Positions 11,290 to 23,212 are shown, counted from the first letter of the stretch. The stretch: 64,000 bases of DNA from Tetrapyrgos nigripes (GCA_013368315.1 JAACJM010000267.1:46181-110180), one strand, 5' to 3'. Made by a program: numbers and translations. Notes: generated by a model from the sequence alone, not told the origin.

Positions 11290-11680
11290 GCTGCAATAGA
11301 CAAAATCATGAAAATGATAGCGGTGGTGGTATATTGCAAGGTGCTGAACACTGTACTACGCCAGCACGTGCTGCTGCAAGCCAGGAAAGGAAACCTAAGA
11401 TTGAGTCCTTCAGAACTTAATATTAACTCGTAACTTACCATTGTCCTTGTGGCTATTTGAGCTGCAAAAGGAAACCAAAACAATATGCTGATTGGGGTAA
11501 GCGGAGGCAGTACAACTCATCCGATTGTTGTTGTCGCCATCGGCTAATCCCGCTAGTTTTACATCATTGTGGACACCATTTCTTTTGAGCAAGACAATGG
11601 TAATAAAAAATCTTTATTGTTCTACTACTACGAGATGACTACTCCATCTGATACTCTCAAAAAATAGTGACCATGAAGGG

Positions 11681-11688
11681 TATTAAAA
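11681..11688 (+). promoter_or_regulatory. TATA-like box of first paralogue
   Basis: TATTAAAA lies 42 bp before the ATG at 11723. The second paralogue has TATAAAA at 12841-12847, 41 bp before its ATG. The surrounding promoter DNA (TTTATTGTTCTAC, TACGAGATRA) is conserved between the copies, which supports a real core promoter. Confidence 0.5.
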
Positions 11689-11722
11689 CGTCATCTCAAC
11701 CATCCTAGGCCCAACTCCAGTC

Positions 11723-12450
11723 ATGTCCTACCTCGCTGACCTTGTTGCAGCGACCTCCCTCTCACAGGTGATCCGTCAAGCTGGCTTGCGAGAGTCATTC
11801 ACTTCTACCTTGCATCCTCCGGTCAACACTGTGCCTTACCTCAAAAACCACCTCTCCATGCGCGAGCAAGCCAAATGGTCTATCGTTCTTCAAGTCGCTC
11901 CTAAGCTCGCTGAGGAAGTACTTGAGTTCCTTGTCGCAGAGGATCCACTTCTCCACCTCACCATCAGCGTCTCTGACCGAGGTTGGATCACCACGCACTC
12001 TCGCTTCCACGACCATGACGACACGGACGACGAGTACCACCAGATCTCGGTCAGTGAAGATGAGGGGATTGATTTCATGTTGGCTTTGGCAGCGTGGGAC
12101 AGTGAAGAAAAGGCTATTGTTGCACACAGACGGGGTGAGTTTTCTTCTAAGCTGGCCCTCAGAACCCACACTCACCGACACACTCTTATTAGAATATGAG
12201 ACCATAGAACATGAATACCTGGAATTTTGGACAATAATTGCAGAGTTTGGAAAGGAGATTTCATGTGCATGCTCACCTTCTCACTCATATTCGTCCTCTA
12301 ACAGCTCTCTTACTAGCTGACCATCCCTGTCTTCACGAACACTTATTCAAGCTTGGCTTTAATCAAGCATGCCCTGAGTGCTTTACCAATCCTTCTGTCG
12401 ACCTCCCCCTTGGCACGATGTCTGATCCTATCCAGCTGGATAGCAACTAG
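11723..12450 (+). CDS. Unknown small gene, copy A of a tandem pair (cargo)
   Basis: The first exon encodes MSYLADLVAATSLSQVIRQA and continues with STLHPPVNTVPYLKNHLSMR, VAPKLAEEVLEFLVAEDPLL, LTISVSDRGWITTHSRFHDH, an acidic DDTDDEYHQISVSEDEG and IDFMLALAAWDSEEKAIVAH. A GTGAGT donor follows at about 12135. A later exon in another frame (12238-12447) reads RRFHVHAHLLTHIRPLTALL, ADHPCLHEHLFKLGF and ACPECFTNP before a stop; the exact splice or a frameshift between the two is unresolved. I do not recognise the family. There is no signal peptide or membrane segment. It sits between the KDZ and SPT5-like genes, and a duplicate follows at 12882. Confidence 0.55.
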
Positions 12451-12881
12451 CGACTGTTAAAATCTAGTAAGTAAAACCGTTTTACATTGGGCAGATAGCG
12501 CAATCTAACTTACCTTGGATTCCCCCTCATCTATAGCTTCAGTCAGTCTCCCATCGGTATGGTCAGGGTAATGTAGTTTAACGTCGTGTCTCGGACAAGC
12601 GCCTTTACGATCAGACTTAGTATTACCATGTAACTCTATTCAAAAGACTTGAAGGTATCTACAAATGAATCCAAGTAAAGTATCTACACTGAAAGAACTG
12701 AAAGCAACCACGAAAAAGAGAAGTTGAACAGTGTAGCTGAGGCCATTGTCGTCACCCTCGGCTCATCTAGTTTTTATTGTTCTACATCTACGAGATAATG
12801 AGACAAACACATACATTCTCGACAAATTGGTCATGAACAGTATAAAATGTGTTCTGAACCACCCAAGGCCCCACTACAAAC

Positions 12882-13416
12882 ATGTCCTACTATTACATAT
12901 ACTATCTCAACGACATGTTCTATTTCAACGACGCGTCCATGTACGACGACGACTTTACTGCAGAGTGCTCCGTCTCTGCAGCGTCGGACTTGACTGCAGC
13001 GTGCTCCATCTCCAGAGTCCTTCAGTTTGCCGACTTGCCAATTTCCTTCACTTCAGCCCTGCATCCTCCAGTAAACACCGTGTCTTATCTCAAAGACAAC
13101 AGCTCCACACGTGAGCAAGCCAAGTGGGCCATTGTTTCTCACGTTGCCCCCAAGCTCGCTCAGTCAGTCCTTGACTGCCTTGCCTGGAGGATCCTATTCT
13201 GGGCCTCACGATCTGCGTTTCCGACGGTGGTATTGTCACCGTACACACTGACTATCACGACATCTACGATGACTATGACGAGGACGACGAGTACCAGCGC
13301 ACCTCTATCAGTGAAACCGAGCAGATTGACTTCTTGCTGGCTTTATTGGCGTGGGACAATGAAGAGAACGCTATCCATGCGCACAAGACTAGCGACTGCC
13401 AAATTATAGTCAGTTA
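12882..13416 (+). pseudogene. Unknown small gene, copy B of the tandem pair, frameshifted
   Basis: Starts MSYYYIYYLNDMFYFNDASM and aligns with copy A over SFTSALHPPVNTVSYLKDNS, STREQAKWAIVSHVAPKLAQ and VLDCL. One base is missing after this (near 13186), and the homologous sequence continues in another frame: EDPILGLTICVSDGGIVTVH, YDEDDEYQRTSISETEQIDF, LLALLAWDNEENAIHAHKTS. The 5' promoter region and the 3' region (the TAATGTAGTTTAACGTCGT stretch at 12569 and 13514) are also shared, so the whole transcription unit was duplicated. Copy B has an N-terminal extension that copy A lacks. Function unknown. Confidence 0.6.
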
Positions 13417-13736
13417 AACCATTTTCCATCAGCCAGCTAGCACAATCTAACTTACCTTGGAGTGATCCTCATCTGTTGCTTCTGTCCATCTCCCATTACA
13501 ATGGGTCGTAGTAATGTAGTTTAACGTCGTCTCGGACAAGCACCCTTATGATCAGTCTTAGTATTACAATGTATCTCCATTATCAAGAATTGAAGTATCT
13601 ACAAATGAATACAAGTATTTACAATGAACAAATACACGCAATATTGATACCAAACCGACAGCAAGTCCAAACAAGTATGTTCATGCAAAGTAGATGTAAT
13701 ACAGGGGGTATGGATGCGTGCAAAATGTCCAATAAA

Positions 13737-16700
13737 TCACTCCTCCTTCTTCTTCTTGGACGGGTGTTTCTGCTGTCGCTTCTTTCTCAACGCTGCTTTT
13801 CTCTCCTGCACCCAGGAAGAGCATGGACTATCACGAGATATCGGACTGGCACTCGCACAATCGCTCGCTTCAATAAGCAACTCCTCGTCCCAGACCTCCT
13901 CCTGTGCTGTTCCCCAGTTTCTGAAAGTCGCCACCACCATCCAGGGCTCCTCGTCGTGGCCGTCCTTTGTGTTAAACCGAACATAGAGACGACGAGCATA
14001 TTTGCCTGCATGTTCCCCAAAACAAATGAGGATGCCTCCTTCATGAGCTGTAGCTCTCACAGGCATTGGATAGACCTCCGCCAGATCCACAAGGAAGGGT
14101 TTGCTTTTACCATATTGAAGGCGCACCTTCTTGAGATCCAACAAGGGAGTCGCATGCCTTCGGTCTTGTTCAGGTCGGTTTTTGGGTTTGTGAGTAGCTA
14201 TGAATGTCTTCCCGTCGAGTGGAGGGTGCATCCACGTCGGTAGAGATTCCGTAGTAAGTAATGGCCAGTCGAGTTCGGAGTAGGTGGGGTCCCAGGCACC
14301 ACCATCATGAGCCACTTGTTCGTGATGGGGTGGAGGTGGAGTGAGAGAGCGGGGAAGAGTGGATGCAGACGAAGAGGCTTTGGGGATCTTGATGGGTTTG
14401 ACAGAGAACTTAGGCTGATAGTACCGCTGGGAGTGCTTTAAAGGGTGCGCTTCGTTTAGTCCCTGTCCAGTACTGCTCACGAAGTCAGTCGTTGGATCAT
14501 GAGAGGCAATAAAAAAGCTAATACTCACTTCGCATCACGAATCCAACTATAATCAATCTCCATTCTCCCTGCGTTTCTGTGAGTGTATGTCATGACCTGA
14601 CTGAAGCTGATTGTGACGTGCAATCCACTAGGGAATGCCCGCATGGTGTCTCCTCGCGAAACATTGACAACAATGCCTTCATAAAATTTCATCGGACCAC
14701 GAATGACAATGACATTAATGTTCTCCCAAGGTGCGCGAGGTGTCTTGGGCACCATCTTTGCAGAGGTTTCCGGCATGGCTAGGGATTGAGACGCTGGATC
14801 TCCTTGTGCTGCACCGTGGTCCTGGTCTTCGTGATCCTGATCCCAGTCAAGTTGATGAAACTGCTTTTGATGCGGAGCAAGAGGCAATACGTCCTTCAGC
14901 AACATTCTTGACCTGTTTTTACAATTCAAGGTGAGGAAGAGATCATAGCAAAAAAAAGTATAAGACTCACAACACCTGAACAATGTCGTCGTGTTGCAGG
15001 ATGGCTGACTCATTCAAGAGAGGAAAATACACTTCTACCTTGGTATACGGATTGGGGTAGAAGACGTTTGTGATGTAGCCTGTGTAGCTAGCGTATTTTC
15101 CAGCGCCTTGACGGCTGGAGACATGCTGGTCTATCCAGGGAAGACAATGACCTCCATCTGAATCTTGGGCACCAACACGCTTACATGTGTTGACATGGAA
15201 ATGGTAGACCTGCTCTAAGACTCAATTTGTATGTAAATCTCGATAAAAAGATAACTTGCCCTATAATCTTGATGGCCTGCCATTTCTATGACCTTGCAGG
15301 TCTCGCCAGAAATATTGACTATGACTCCATGAATGAGAGCGTCTCCATGAGAAACAACGACATTATCTGTGCAACGGAACCGCTTCCGGATGTTGAGTTG
15401 CTTGACCCATTCTTCAGGCTGAGCAGGATCCAAGTATGACACCAAACATTTTTCCCCACTAACTTCCCGAACCATTCCTGGCCGTATCAGCGTTTTCTCT
15501 ATCTGTGGTGACCTCACTGCTATTCTTGTTTTCTTCTTCTTGTCGAGTGTCTCCGCTAGAGCCATGAGCTGATCGAAGCATTGCGGGTTGTCCTCTACAT
15601 CCGACTGGCCTTCTTCCTCTCGGTTCTTCCCTCGACGTTCTTCGACCTGAGCCCAAGCTGGCTTCTCGGCACCATCAGCTAGCCTCTTCAAGGTATCAAC
15701 TTCTTCATCTGCTTCAAAAATCCAACTAGATGGCACTGGAAGTGGATGGGTCTGCAACAATGGATGTTGGCATTGGTTGAAAAGGACCCTGGTGTGGTAC
15801 GAGATATCGACGTCTGCATAGCTCACAGAACTGATGTCAAATGCCTTGACCAATAGTCCGTTCTCGTATTCCAAACCGTTCCCCGCTCGCCCAGTCATCA
15901 GTGGCTCGTCGACATTTTCTCTGAATAGGTGCTGTTCACCACGACCTTCGGTGGCTTTCTGTTTACCCTTGACTGAGTCGCTGCTAGACCGAGGAATGAC
16001 GAGAACGACAACTCGCCGGGCTGGACCCGAGGTTTCTAGTCTGACTACGAAACCCACATCACCAGTATACATGCCCTTCCTCACTCTGACCCAGCTCATT
16101 GGTTTGATAGCTGGCGGAGTCCATTGAAGCAGCTGACCCATCTCTTGGGCAGAGACCAATTCTCCACTGCGACTACGCCTCACATAGTTACAACTTTGAA
16201 GAAACTGGATGAGAGGTGCTGACTTGGCAAAGGATGGATGGAGTTTAGGCTCTGCTTCGATGTAGACCCACCCCGAGAGGCTAGGTATGCGCAAGGCAGA
16301 ACAGATGAGACAAGGTGACGTGAAGGGGGCAGATGTGATAGCTGAAGGATGGGTGACTGGAGAAGGATGGGTGACTGGAGAAGGATGGGTGACTGGAGAA
16401 GGATGGGTGACTGGAGAAGGATGGGTGACTGGAGAAGGATGGGTGACTGGAGAAGGATGGGTGACTGGAGAAGGATGGGTGACTGGAGAAGGATGGGTGA
16501 CTGGAGAAGGATGGGTGACTGGAGAAGGATGGGTGACTGGAGAAGGATGGGTGACTGGAGAAGGATGGGTGACTGGAGAAGGATTGGTGACTGAAGACGG
16601 ATTGACTGGTTCGGTGACTGATGATGGCTCGGGGACGGTGGTCATATTCCTGGTGAGCCAAGGAGCGACTGGACCAAAGGATGAGATTGTAGCTGCAGGA

Positions 16701-17539
16701 GCAGGACTAGGGACTGAGGCCTGGGTGGATGTGGTCATCCCCTGAGAGACACTGTTCTGGGACAACCACTGCTGCTCCAACGAGTTGATTGTATCCAAGG
16801 CAGCCTGCAGCCCAGTCTCCTCTTCCAGGATGGTAGCTGATACAGCAGCATCCCAGTCTTTACCGACGTATTCGTTTTGCAAGATTCGCTCCAATTCGGC
16901 ATGGATCTCAGGTATCTCGCTCCCTGAGTGAAGACCTCGCCAAACAGTGTCAAAGGCCTCATGGAAACGGGACATCCGAGGGGTTTGAGTTGGTATTGGG
17001 ACCTGCAGTGGAGGTGTGGTTGAAGGTTGGACAGAAGGAAAGCCGTCTGGTGTGGTAAAACGCTCATATAGCACAGAGACGAGCTCATATTCTGACCCAG
17101 GCTAGATGATGTAGCTCCTATGTCAGTATGGAAACGGGACATTACCACAAATCCTACTTACTTTACATTTGACATGCCAAAACGCGGGTGGGTTGACCTG
17201 TCGGAGCAGCGAGATATGTAATATTTCATCACTGATATCCGAGGACACGTTAATTGGAGGAACACTGGTGTTTGCACGCGTCTTGCTGCGCTGGATAAAC
17301 GCGTCCCACAGTGTACTTTCTTCAGCTTCTTCATGATGGTGCAGTGCTTGGTTTTTCATCGTGAAACACTACAGAAAAGGGTCAATAACTATTCTATACA
17401 CTTGGACATAAAAAACATACTTTCTTCTCCCTCCCACTTCTCTGCCTCCTCCTCTTTTTTCCTCGCTATCTGGAAGAAAGAGCGGCTCTTCTTCTTTGTC
17501 TTCTGAGACGCCGGCTTCTGTATCAATAAACGGGTTCAT
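13737..17539 (-). CDS. SPT5-like protein (NGN and KOW domains), transposon cargo
   Basis: Spliced from ATG at 17539: an acidic start (MNPFIDTEAGVSEDKEEEPL), then an NGN domain beginning FWHVKCK, an intron, and PGSEYELVSVLYERF. The NGN domain is split by about 220 residues containing some 13 PSPVTH hexapeptides, and resumes at LSGWVYIEAEPK. The first KOW region is PMSWVRVRKGMYTGDVGFVV. Further KOW-like blocks are FRCTDNVVVSHGDALIHGVI, YASYTGYITNVFYPNPYTKV and NINVIVIRGPMKFYEGIVVN. It ends in a Lys-rich tail (HPSKKKKEE). SPT5 partners SPT4 and travels with RNA polymerase; here that role is inferred. Introns look clean (GTAAGT...TAG at 17158-17103) and one uses GC-AG (after GHQDYR, about 15268). 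I see no stop or frameshift, unlike its neighbours. The usual C-terminal heptad-type repeats are absent. Confidence 0.75.
16340..16590. repeat. 18 bp coding minisatellite (PSPVTH)n
   Basis: About 13 nearly perfect copies of GGATGGGTGACTGGAGAA, encoding PSPVTH on the minus strand inside the NGN insert of the SPT5-like gene. Copies are almost identical, indicating recent expansion or homogenisation. Unit length is a multiple of three, so copy number can vary without a frameshift. Confidence 0.95.
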
Positions 17540-17767
17540 AGGGCCTGCCAGCCTGAACCGTCAGCATAACGTTTAGGATTTTTTCAACTACAGAAGACTA
17601 TAAAATAATATCGTTGTCAATGGACAACTTCACCAGCGTTTGGGCAGGTGGAAAACATTCTATTCTCATTCTAGCACTATCTATACTACGTAGTTCTACT
17701 AGAAGGGGCGTACTCACAAGGAGGAGGAGGAGGAGGCATAGGCAGTGGAGGGACTTGAGTGCTTGAG

Positions 17768-17990
17768 ACAAGATGGAAAACCTGACAAAGCTGGTGACGC
17801 GTGTACTGTATGGTTCCCGACAGAAAGAAATCTTCACACTTTTGGGCGCTTAAGGGCGCTAAAGCTATGACCAAGCATTTCCAAGCATTTAGGTCCTTTA
17901 GCGCCCTTAAGTGCCCAAAGTGTGAAGATTTCTTTCTGTCGGGAACTATACAGTACATGCGTTGCCAGCTTTGTCAGCCTTTCTTGTTCT
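17768..17990. repeat. Long foldback hairpin
   Basis: Two arms of about 82 bp, from CTGACAAAGCTGG (about 17783) and its complement (ending about 17981), pair with only a few mismatches around a loop of about 35 bp. The arms include CCCGACAGAAAGAAATCTTC. Weaker pairing continues outwards. An RNA from either strand would form a long near-perfect stem. No target duplication was seen, so it may be an inverted duplication rather than a MITE. Confidence 0.85.
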
Positions 17991-19403
17991 CTCCACAACT
18001 CTCATCACCGTCTGGGACGGTGGCCTCAAACCTTCTCCATCTCCCTCTGTTGTCCATGGTAAGGTTGATGGTGCCCATGGCCATCTGGTACGTCCCCATC
18101 CTCTTTTGTCTGTGGCTACCGTTGACGAGCTAACTGGTCTTCAAGTCACAAGTCTCATCGTCTGTGACAGTCACTTGTGAAGTTCTTTGTCCCCTCCGTT
18201 AATGCTAAGGTTTGCAGTGTTCATAGCCATCTTGTAAGTCCCCGTTTCATCATCTTTTATCTGTTGCTATCGTTGACGAGCTGGCCTGCAGGCTTAGTCT
18301 GACCAACGCAGACTCTACCCATCATCCTCTTCATGTGTACGTCTGGCAGGCGCATCTACACTTAGATCGTCGTCAAGGTACATCAGCCTGTTCATGTCAC
18401 TGCCAGCTAGAGTCTATGTGGTGAGTATCCCATGGTCCCTGTGATGGATGACGCCCTCACACCTCTCTCTAGCTCACTTCATTGTCTACAACATTGAGCT
18501 GCGGCATCCTCCTCATGTCCTCTAGAGCAGCTGGAGCTCATAGGAGCCGGTGAGTATCTCTTCCTCCCTCATTGACCACTGGTTGACCTAATGTTTGGAA
18601 CAGCTCTCAGAGTGTCGGACATCTTTGACAGGTTGACCGGTTTTACTCGCCGTCACATTGTCCTCACCAGTTAGTTCTCCAGGGTTTTTTTTATGACACG
18701 GTAAGCAGTCCCAGTGTCGAGTTTCCAGTATCACGCCTGCTCACTGAGCATTGTAGCTTCACTGACGTTCACTCCAAGAGAAAGCTGCTGCAAGCGTGCA
18801 GTTGTTGGGTTTTTATCTTCTTTACCCAGACATTGTATTTAGTTCTGCCTGTACTGTATCAAGTAGGTCCTATGAATATATTATACATTGTATCAATTAT
18901 GAGAGTGTCTCAAAGAGCCACGTATGTGGCTGAGAGTCAGTCTAGCGTAGCCCAAGGTGCCTCTGTTTTCACGTGATCTGACGCGACGCGTTTGTTTATT
19001 TGGCATAGCATCCGTGAGGACGTTAAACTAACCTCGGCAAAGAGCCTCGAGGAACTCAGAGTGTCGTCTGCAACGACGGTAAACTACCTATGCCCCAGTC
19101 TTGAATGAAGTTGATCTCAGTATTATTACATGACAGGTATGTACATTGTTTGCCCTTCCCTCCACGTCCATCACTCAATTATTATGGGATCCCTTCGTGC
19201 ACCAGTTCCTCTCATCAACAATCTCTGCAGCCAACGAAGACGTGCTTGTCCTAAGATTGGTGGGTAAGCAAGTTTACAAGTTTAGATAGAACTGAAGGAC
19301 TCACTAGCTTTGGCTTCCCAGTCTCTCACCATAGATTGAAGACGATGACGTGCACGCAAGCTGTCTGGTACAGGGTAAGTGATATTGTGTCTCTCCAGAG
19401 ATT
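17991..19403. other. Cargo region without a convincing gene
   Basis: Short open stretches occur on the plus strand (for example TVWDGGLKPSPSPSVVHGKV and GAHGHLVRPHPL, with a weaker second copy PSVNAKVCSVHSHLVSPR near 18200), but no continuous or spliceable reading frame. It may be a decayed gene with small internal duplications. Confidence 0.4.
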
Positions 19404-19751
19404 CTAGTGCTCACCTTCGTCCAGATTGCCCCTCAGATGGTTTAACCGACCCTCCCGCTCATTCCTGGTGTTAGCGTACTGCTGCCATTCCTCAAATGCT
19501 GCCCGAAGGAGCAGCTGCTCGTATGGAGACATGAAGGCGCATCGGGAAGCAACGTCGCAGTGAGCACAGTGGATGTCAAGCACGCCTTGTCCATTGATAT
19601 CGACATCATGGTATTGATCCCCTACTGGTCCATTGGGACAAATTGTGAGCTTGGTGAAGATGTTGGGATTAATTTCGCAGCGGATCATGAACCGAGCTTG
19701 CAATGCCTCGTCCCTGGGGATTAAATAGGTTGGAGCTTGAGGAGGCTGCAT
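19404..19751 (-). CDS. Hypothetical protein, 115 aa (cargo)
   Basis: Starts MQPPQAPTYLIPRDEALQAR and encodes a compact soluble protein with Cys residues in RCEINPN, LTICPNGP and DIHCAHCDVASRCAFM. The CxxC...C arrangement could bind a metal ion. The C-terminus is helical and charged (EQLLLRAAFEEWQQYANTRN). I recognise no family. It may be one exon of a larger gene; a TATA-like motif was not seen upstream. About 440 bp to the next gene hold nothing recognisable. Confidence 0.4.
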   Translation of the reverse strand: MQPPQAPTYLIPRDEALQARFMIRCEINPNIFTKLTICPNGPVGDQYHDVDINGQGVLDIHCAHCDVASRCAFMSPYEQLLLRAAFEEWQQYANTRNEREGRLNHLRGNLDEGEH

Positions 19752-20192
19752 GGCGAGTTGGAGGAAATCGTGAGTAGGGATGTGGTATCGGGACGGTTTG
19801 TAGGAATGGGCAACAGTGGTGATGCATCGGTTCGGGGGTATTTCAGGGTATGGTTGAGTCTGAGCAGGATTGGGACTTTTATTATCAGCTGTGTCATGGT
19901 ACGATACATATTAAACGAAATGACCAAATCGAGTACATAGGACAGTGGGCCCTAAATTGTAATTGTGCCTCGTCTTTCCCAGGACAAGTTAGGGAAACAA
20001 TGATTACATTTTGTATACCTGGATAGATCTATTGTCGATGTATCACCTGGTTCTTTGTCCAAGAGTTGTCAACCACCTTTTTCCTGGGAGTTCCAAATTT
20101 TTTCAGGGAATCTACCAAATTCGTAAGTTGTTCCAACTTAAACCAAGTTCCACCTCCTTACTCAAGAACTACTCCTTGTCTGCAGACCATAC

Positions 20193-23100
20193 CGATGTGT
20201 CTTCGCTCTAACGGCACCGCCAACGCTCCTCCTCCTCTTCCTGGAAGAGCCAAAGGACGCAACACCTCAAAACCACCCCAACGTCGACGAAGCTATACGA
20301 CTACTCAAGATTTACACACCGTGGAATCCTCGGCCAGTGTGTGTCTGCAATCACTGAGCAGCTCTTCGACAATTTCAAGTCAGCAGCGACTGAGTTGCCT
20401 CCGGAATGGGTCAAAGCCATTGACCAGGCGACAGTAGAGCCAGACGAGGAGCATGATGCCGGTGTTAGGCATTTAATGGCCTATCTGCCTACTTTACACG
20501 AGCACTGGTCAATGACAACGTCACAAACTCTTTCTTGCTCTATCAACTCCACCACAGTGTCTCGTTCAGCGACTCTGTCTGCTGATGAGAATGGTCGTAA
20601 ACACAACACTTCTGGGGAATCTACAGGCAAGCAGGAGGCAAACGACATAGTAGACGATGAGTTGGAGAACGATGATGTCACCGACGACGACAGTAGCGAC
20701 AATGGTGATGATTATGGTAAAACCATCGAGAAGGCGATGAAGATCAATATGGGCAGGATGCGTACCAGGAAAGCTGTGCTCAAATGCATGAGAGACGAGG
20801 CTAAAGGAGATTTCGCATCCGGGAAGAAAGACAAAGAAGAGGATGAACACCCGGTGACTAAACAAGCATCTGGGAAGAAAGGCGAAGAAGAGGTAGAACG
20901 GCCAGTGATGACAGGACAAGGAAAGGGTAGAAAACCCAAGGGCAAGGGGAAGGAGAAGGAGAAGACGACTGACGAGGGCAATTCTGACACAGCTGTTGAC
21001 TTTGTCACTGCAGCTGATGGTGACGAGGTGGAAGACGAAGAAGACAACCAGTCCAGTGAGCAACGGAAACGAGGCCCAATACCTGCAGCGGTAATGGCGA
21101 AGCTTTACGCTCACAGGTCAACATATGAAGCCTCAGTCAAAGAGGTTTGCAAGGTGGAGGGTATCTTGGTAGAGGCAGCATATTGCGCTATTGGGGACAG
21201 TGTGATTGCCTCCCGGGATCCAAACTGGTTCAATATGTATGAAAAGTGGTGGACAGCGGAAAATGGCAATCATGGTGACATCCCTAGCGACTGTAAGTCC
21301 TTGTTGCTTCTATTTTGTTTCCACTGATCATTTAAACGTGAATCTTTTCAGAAAACCCTGCATCCTTCCTGGCTCAGAAATGGTCAGAGAGCGGAAAAAG
21401 GACTCTTGGACCCGACTGGAGCGACCCCAAGAAGTATGGCGACACTTTCGCCTGGCTTAGGACCTGGTATCAAAACGAATACAACTCTCAAGGGCAGATG
21501 AAACAAGGACCGACGAAAGGGGCGATCAAATCAATTGCCCACACGATGGCGAATATGGTACGTCTACACGTCTTCCTCCCGCCAGTCTTTAAACCTGACG
21601 ATGTCCGGTAGGCAAGGCAAGCTTATCTGAACCGTGGACTCTGGGTCGTTGGCTACGTTGTTGACCTGAAAGGGAAGCACAGCGTCATGTTCGGCCACAG
21701 AGAGGAATACAAGGGTTTGAGGGAGAATAATGCAACCCAGATCAGGGCTCAGCTCCATGATCTGGAGGTCCTGATGGGTTGTGAGCATATTAGAGTCGCC
21801 TTCGCGTCAAACGTCAGCGAGACCGTCGACAAATGGCTTCAGCTGCCTCAAAGGTCACTGATCGTGACAGCGAGCGTGCGTTTTTGTCTCTTATGCTTAA
21901 GGGAGATCATGCAGCTTCGCTGTCTCTACAGAACTCTAATGCTATTGATATCTTCTAGACGAGCTCGGAATCTCGTGTGGTTGAGGTTTCCTGTGGAGAG
22001 GCTGGGCCGATTTTGCTTACAAACACCAACTGCGTATCGTCAACTGGGATGACAGCGTGAAGGTCCCTGGAGCAGGTGGGGTCAACGATGCCGTCAAGAA
22101 AACCCAAACTCCGACTTCTCTCACAAAAGCAAGAATCAATGAACTCCTCTGGCTGAAAGAGGCTTGGAAGAATGGGGTACACGATGATACTCCTCCCGAG
22201 ATCATCTCCAGGAAGGCCTTGCGAGTGGTGTCTTGGACTGACGGTATGTTCTCGGGATTTTTTAAGACCCCAACAAAGATTGACGATGTCGTTATCAGAT
22301 GAGAAGAGACTGCCGAAAGCGGAACAAGGCAACGTCGCACTAGTGATGTCAACCAACGGGGCCAAGAAAGTCGCTGTCTGACAGTCAGGAAAGTGGACTC
22401 TTGAAACCTCAGACAGCAACAGCGGTCCTGGCAAACCCAAGAAGACCAAGAAGTGCAATGCGAAGAAAATGAGCCAATCTGCAGCTAGCGACGATGAGGA
22501 GAATGAAGAAGATGAACCCCATGAGGAGGTCAGTAAGGATGTAGAAGAACAGCCCGAAGAGTATCCTTCACCCCCCCATCATCTTACTATGCATTTTAGC
22601 CCCTCTGCCGACAGCCAGCTGCGCCAGCACCCTGACCCCAGTCCTCTATCCTCACCAGTTCGCCGGGAACCTACGACAAAAGTTCATGGACGGTTCATTG
22701 GTGCCGGTCATCAAGAACGACACTTGCAATCGAGTGATGGAGAAGATCAGGACGTTGACAGAGACGAGTGGTACGAAGAAGGCTCCCCTAGGTGCGTTGC
22801 AGGTCCAAGCAACTCGAGGACATTGTTCGACACGAGCGGTGATCTCCCTATGCCCCGTAGGCTTCACACGAGGAAACATACTCACCAGCGAGGTCTTTCC
22901 CGTCCAATTTCGCCTGTAGTTGATGAGGATGTGGATGGGTTTTCTGCTGCTGGTGACACTTCAGAGTACGTCATGGTACCCATTCGCGTGGCCGATCTCG
23001 AAGCCAATCCGACGGCCTATGTCCAACGCCTTCCCAGACTATATCGCCCGGCGAAAGCCCTTCCGCATGTTCCACTGACAGGCAAACATCAAAGAGAGGA

Positions 23101-23212
23101 AGACAGCGACTCTGAAGAACCGTCGCCCAAGTCCAAAAAAATATGCAGTATCGACTTCATGCAGTTCCACCCAGGGATGGGAAAGGGGAAGGGGAAGCAG
23201 AAGCAAAACTAG
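20193..23212 (+). pseudogene. Unknown multi-exon Agaricomycete-type gene (cargo)
   Basis: A possible start at 20193 (MCLRSNGTANAPPPLPGRAK) leads, with an unresolved frame change, into the long exon from 20341: an acidic and Lys-rich disordered part, then KLYAHRSTYEASVKEVCKVE. After introns at about 21292-21351 and 21556-21611 it reads NPASFLAQKWSESGKRTLGP, AYLNRGLWVVGYVVDLKGKH, then FAYKHQLRIVNWDDSVKVPG and ISRKALRVVSWTD. The last exon is acidic and Ser/Pro-rich and ends MGKGKGKQKQN. It resembles in layout a repeated Agaricomycete family of unknown function (from memory of such layouts, not a search). Two in-frame TGAs (near 21980 and 22378) suggest recent decay. Confidence 0.5.

Noticed and set aside
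13548..14243. 231-codon plus-strand ORF
   Set aside because: Antisense to the last exon of the SPT5-like gene, with low-complexity composition and no recognisable motif.
16287..16745. Plus-strand ORF with (GEGWVT)n / (MGDWRR)n
   Set aside because: Antisense shadow of the PSPVTH repeat in the SPT5-like gene.
17686..18133. Facing ORFs (MYCIVPDRKKSSHF / MYCMVPDRKKSSHF) as duplicated genes
   Set aside because: They are the two strands of the hairpin arms, not independent genes.
20566..21114. 182-codon minus-strand ORF with hydrophobic segments
   Set aside because: Antisense of the Lys/Glu-rich coding exon on the plus strand; hydrophobicity is a by-product of the complement.
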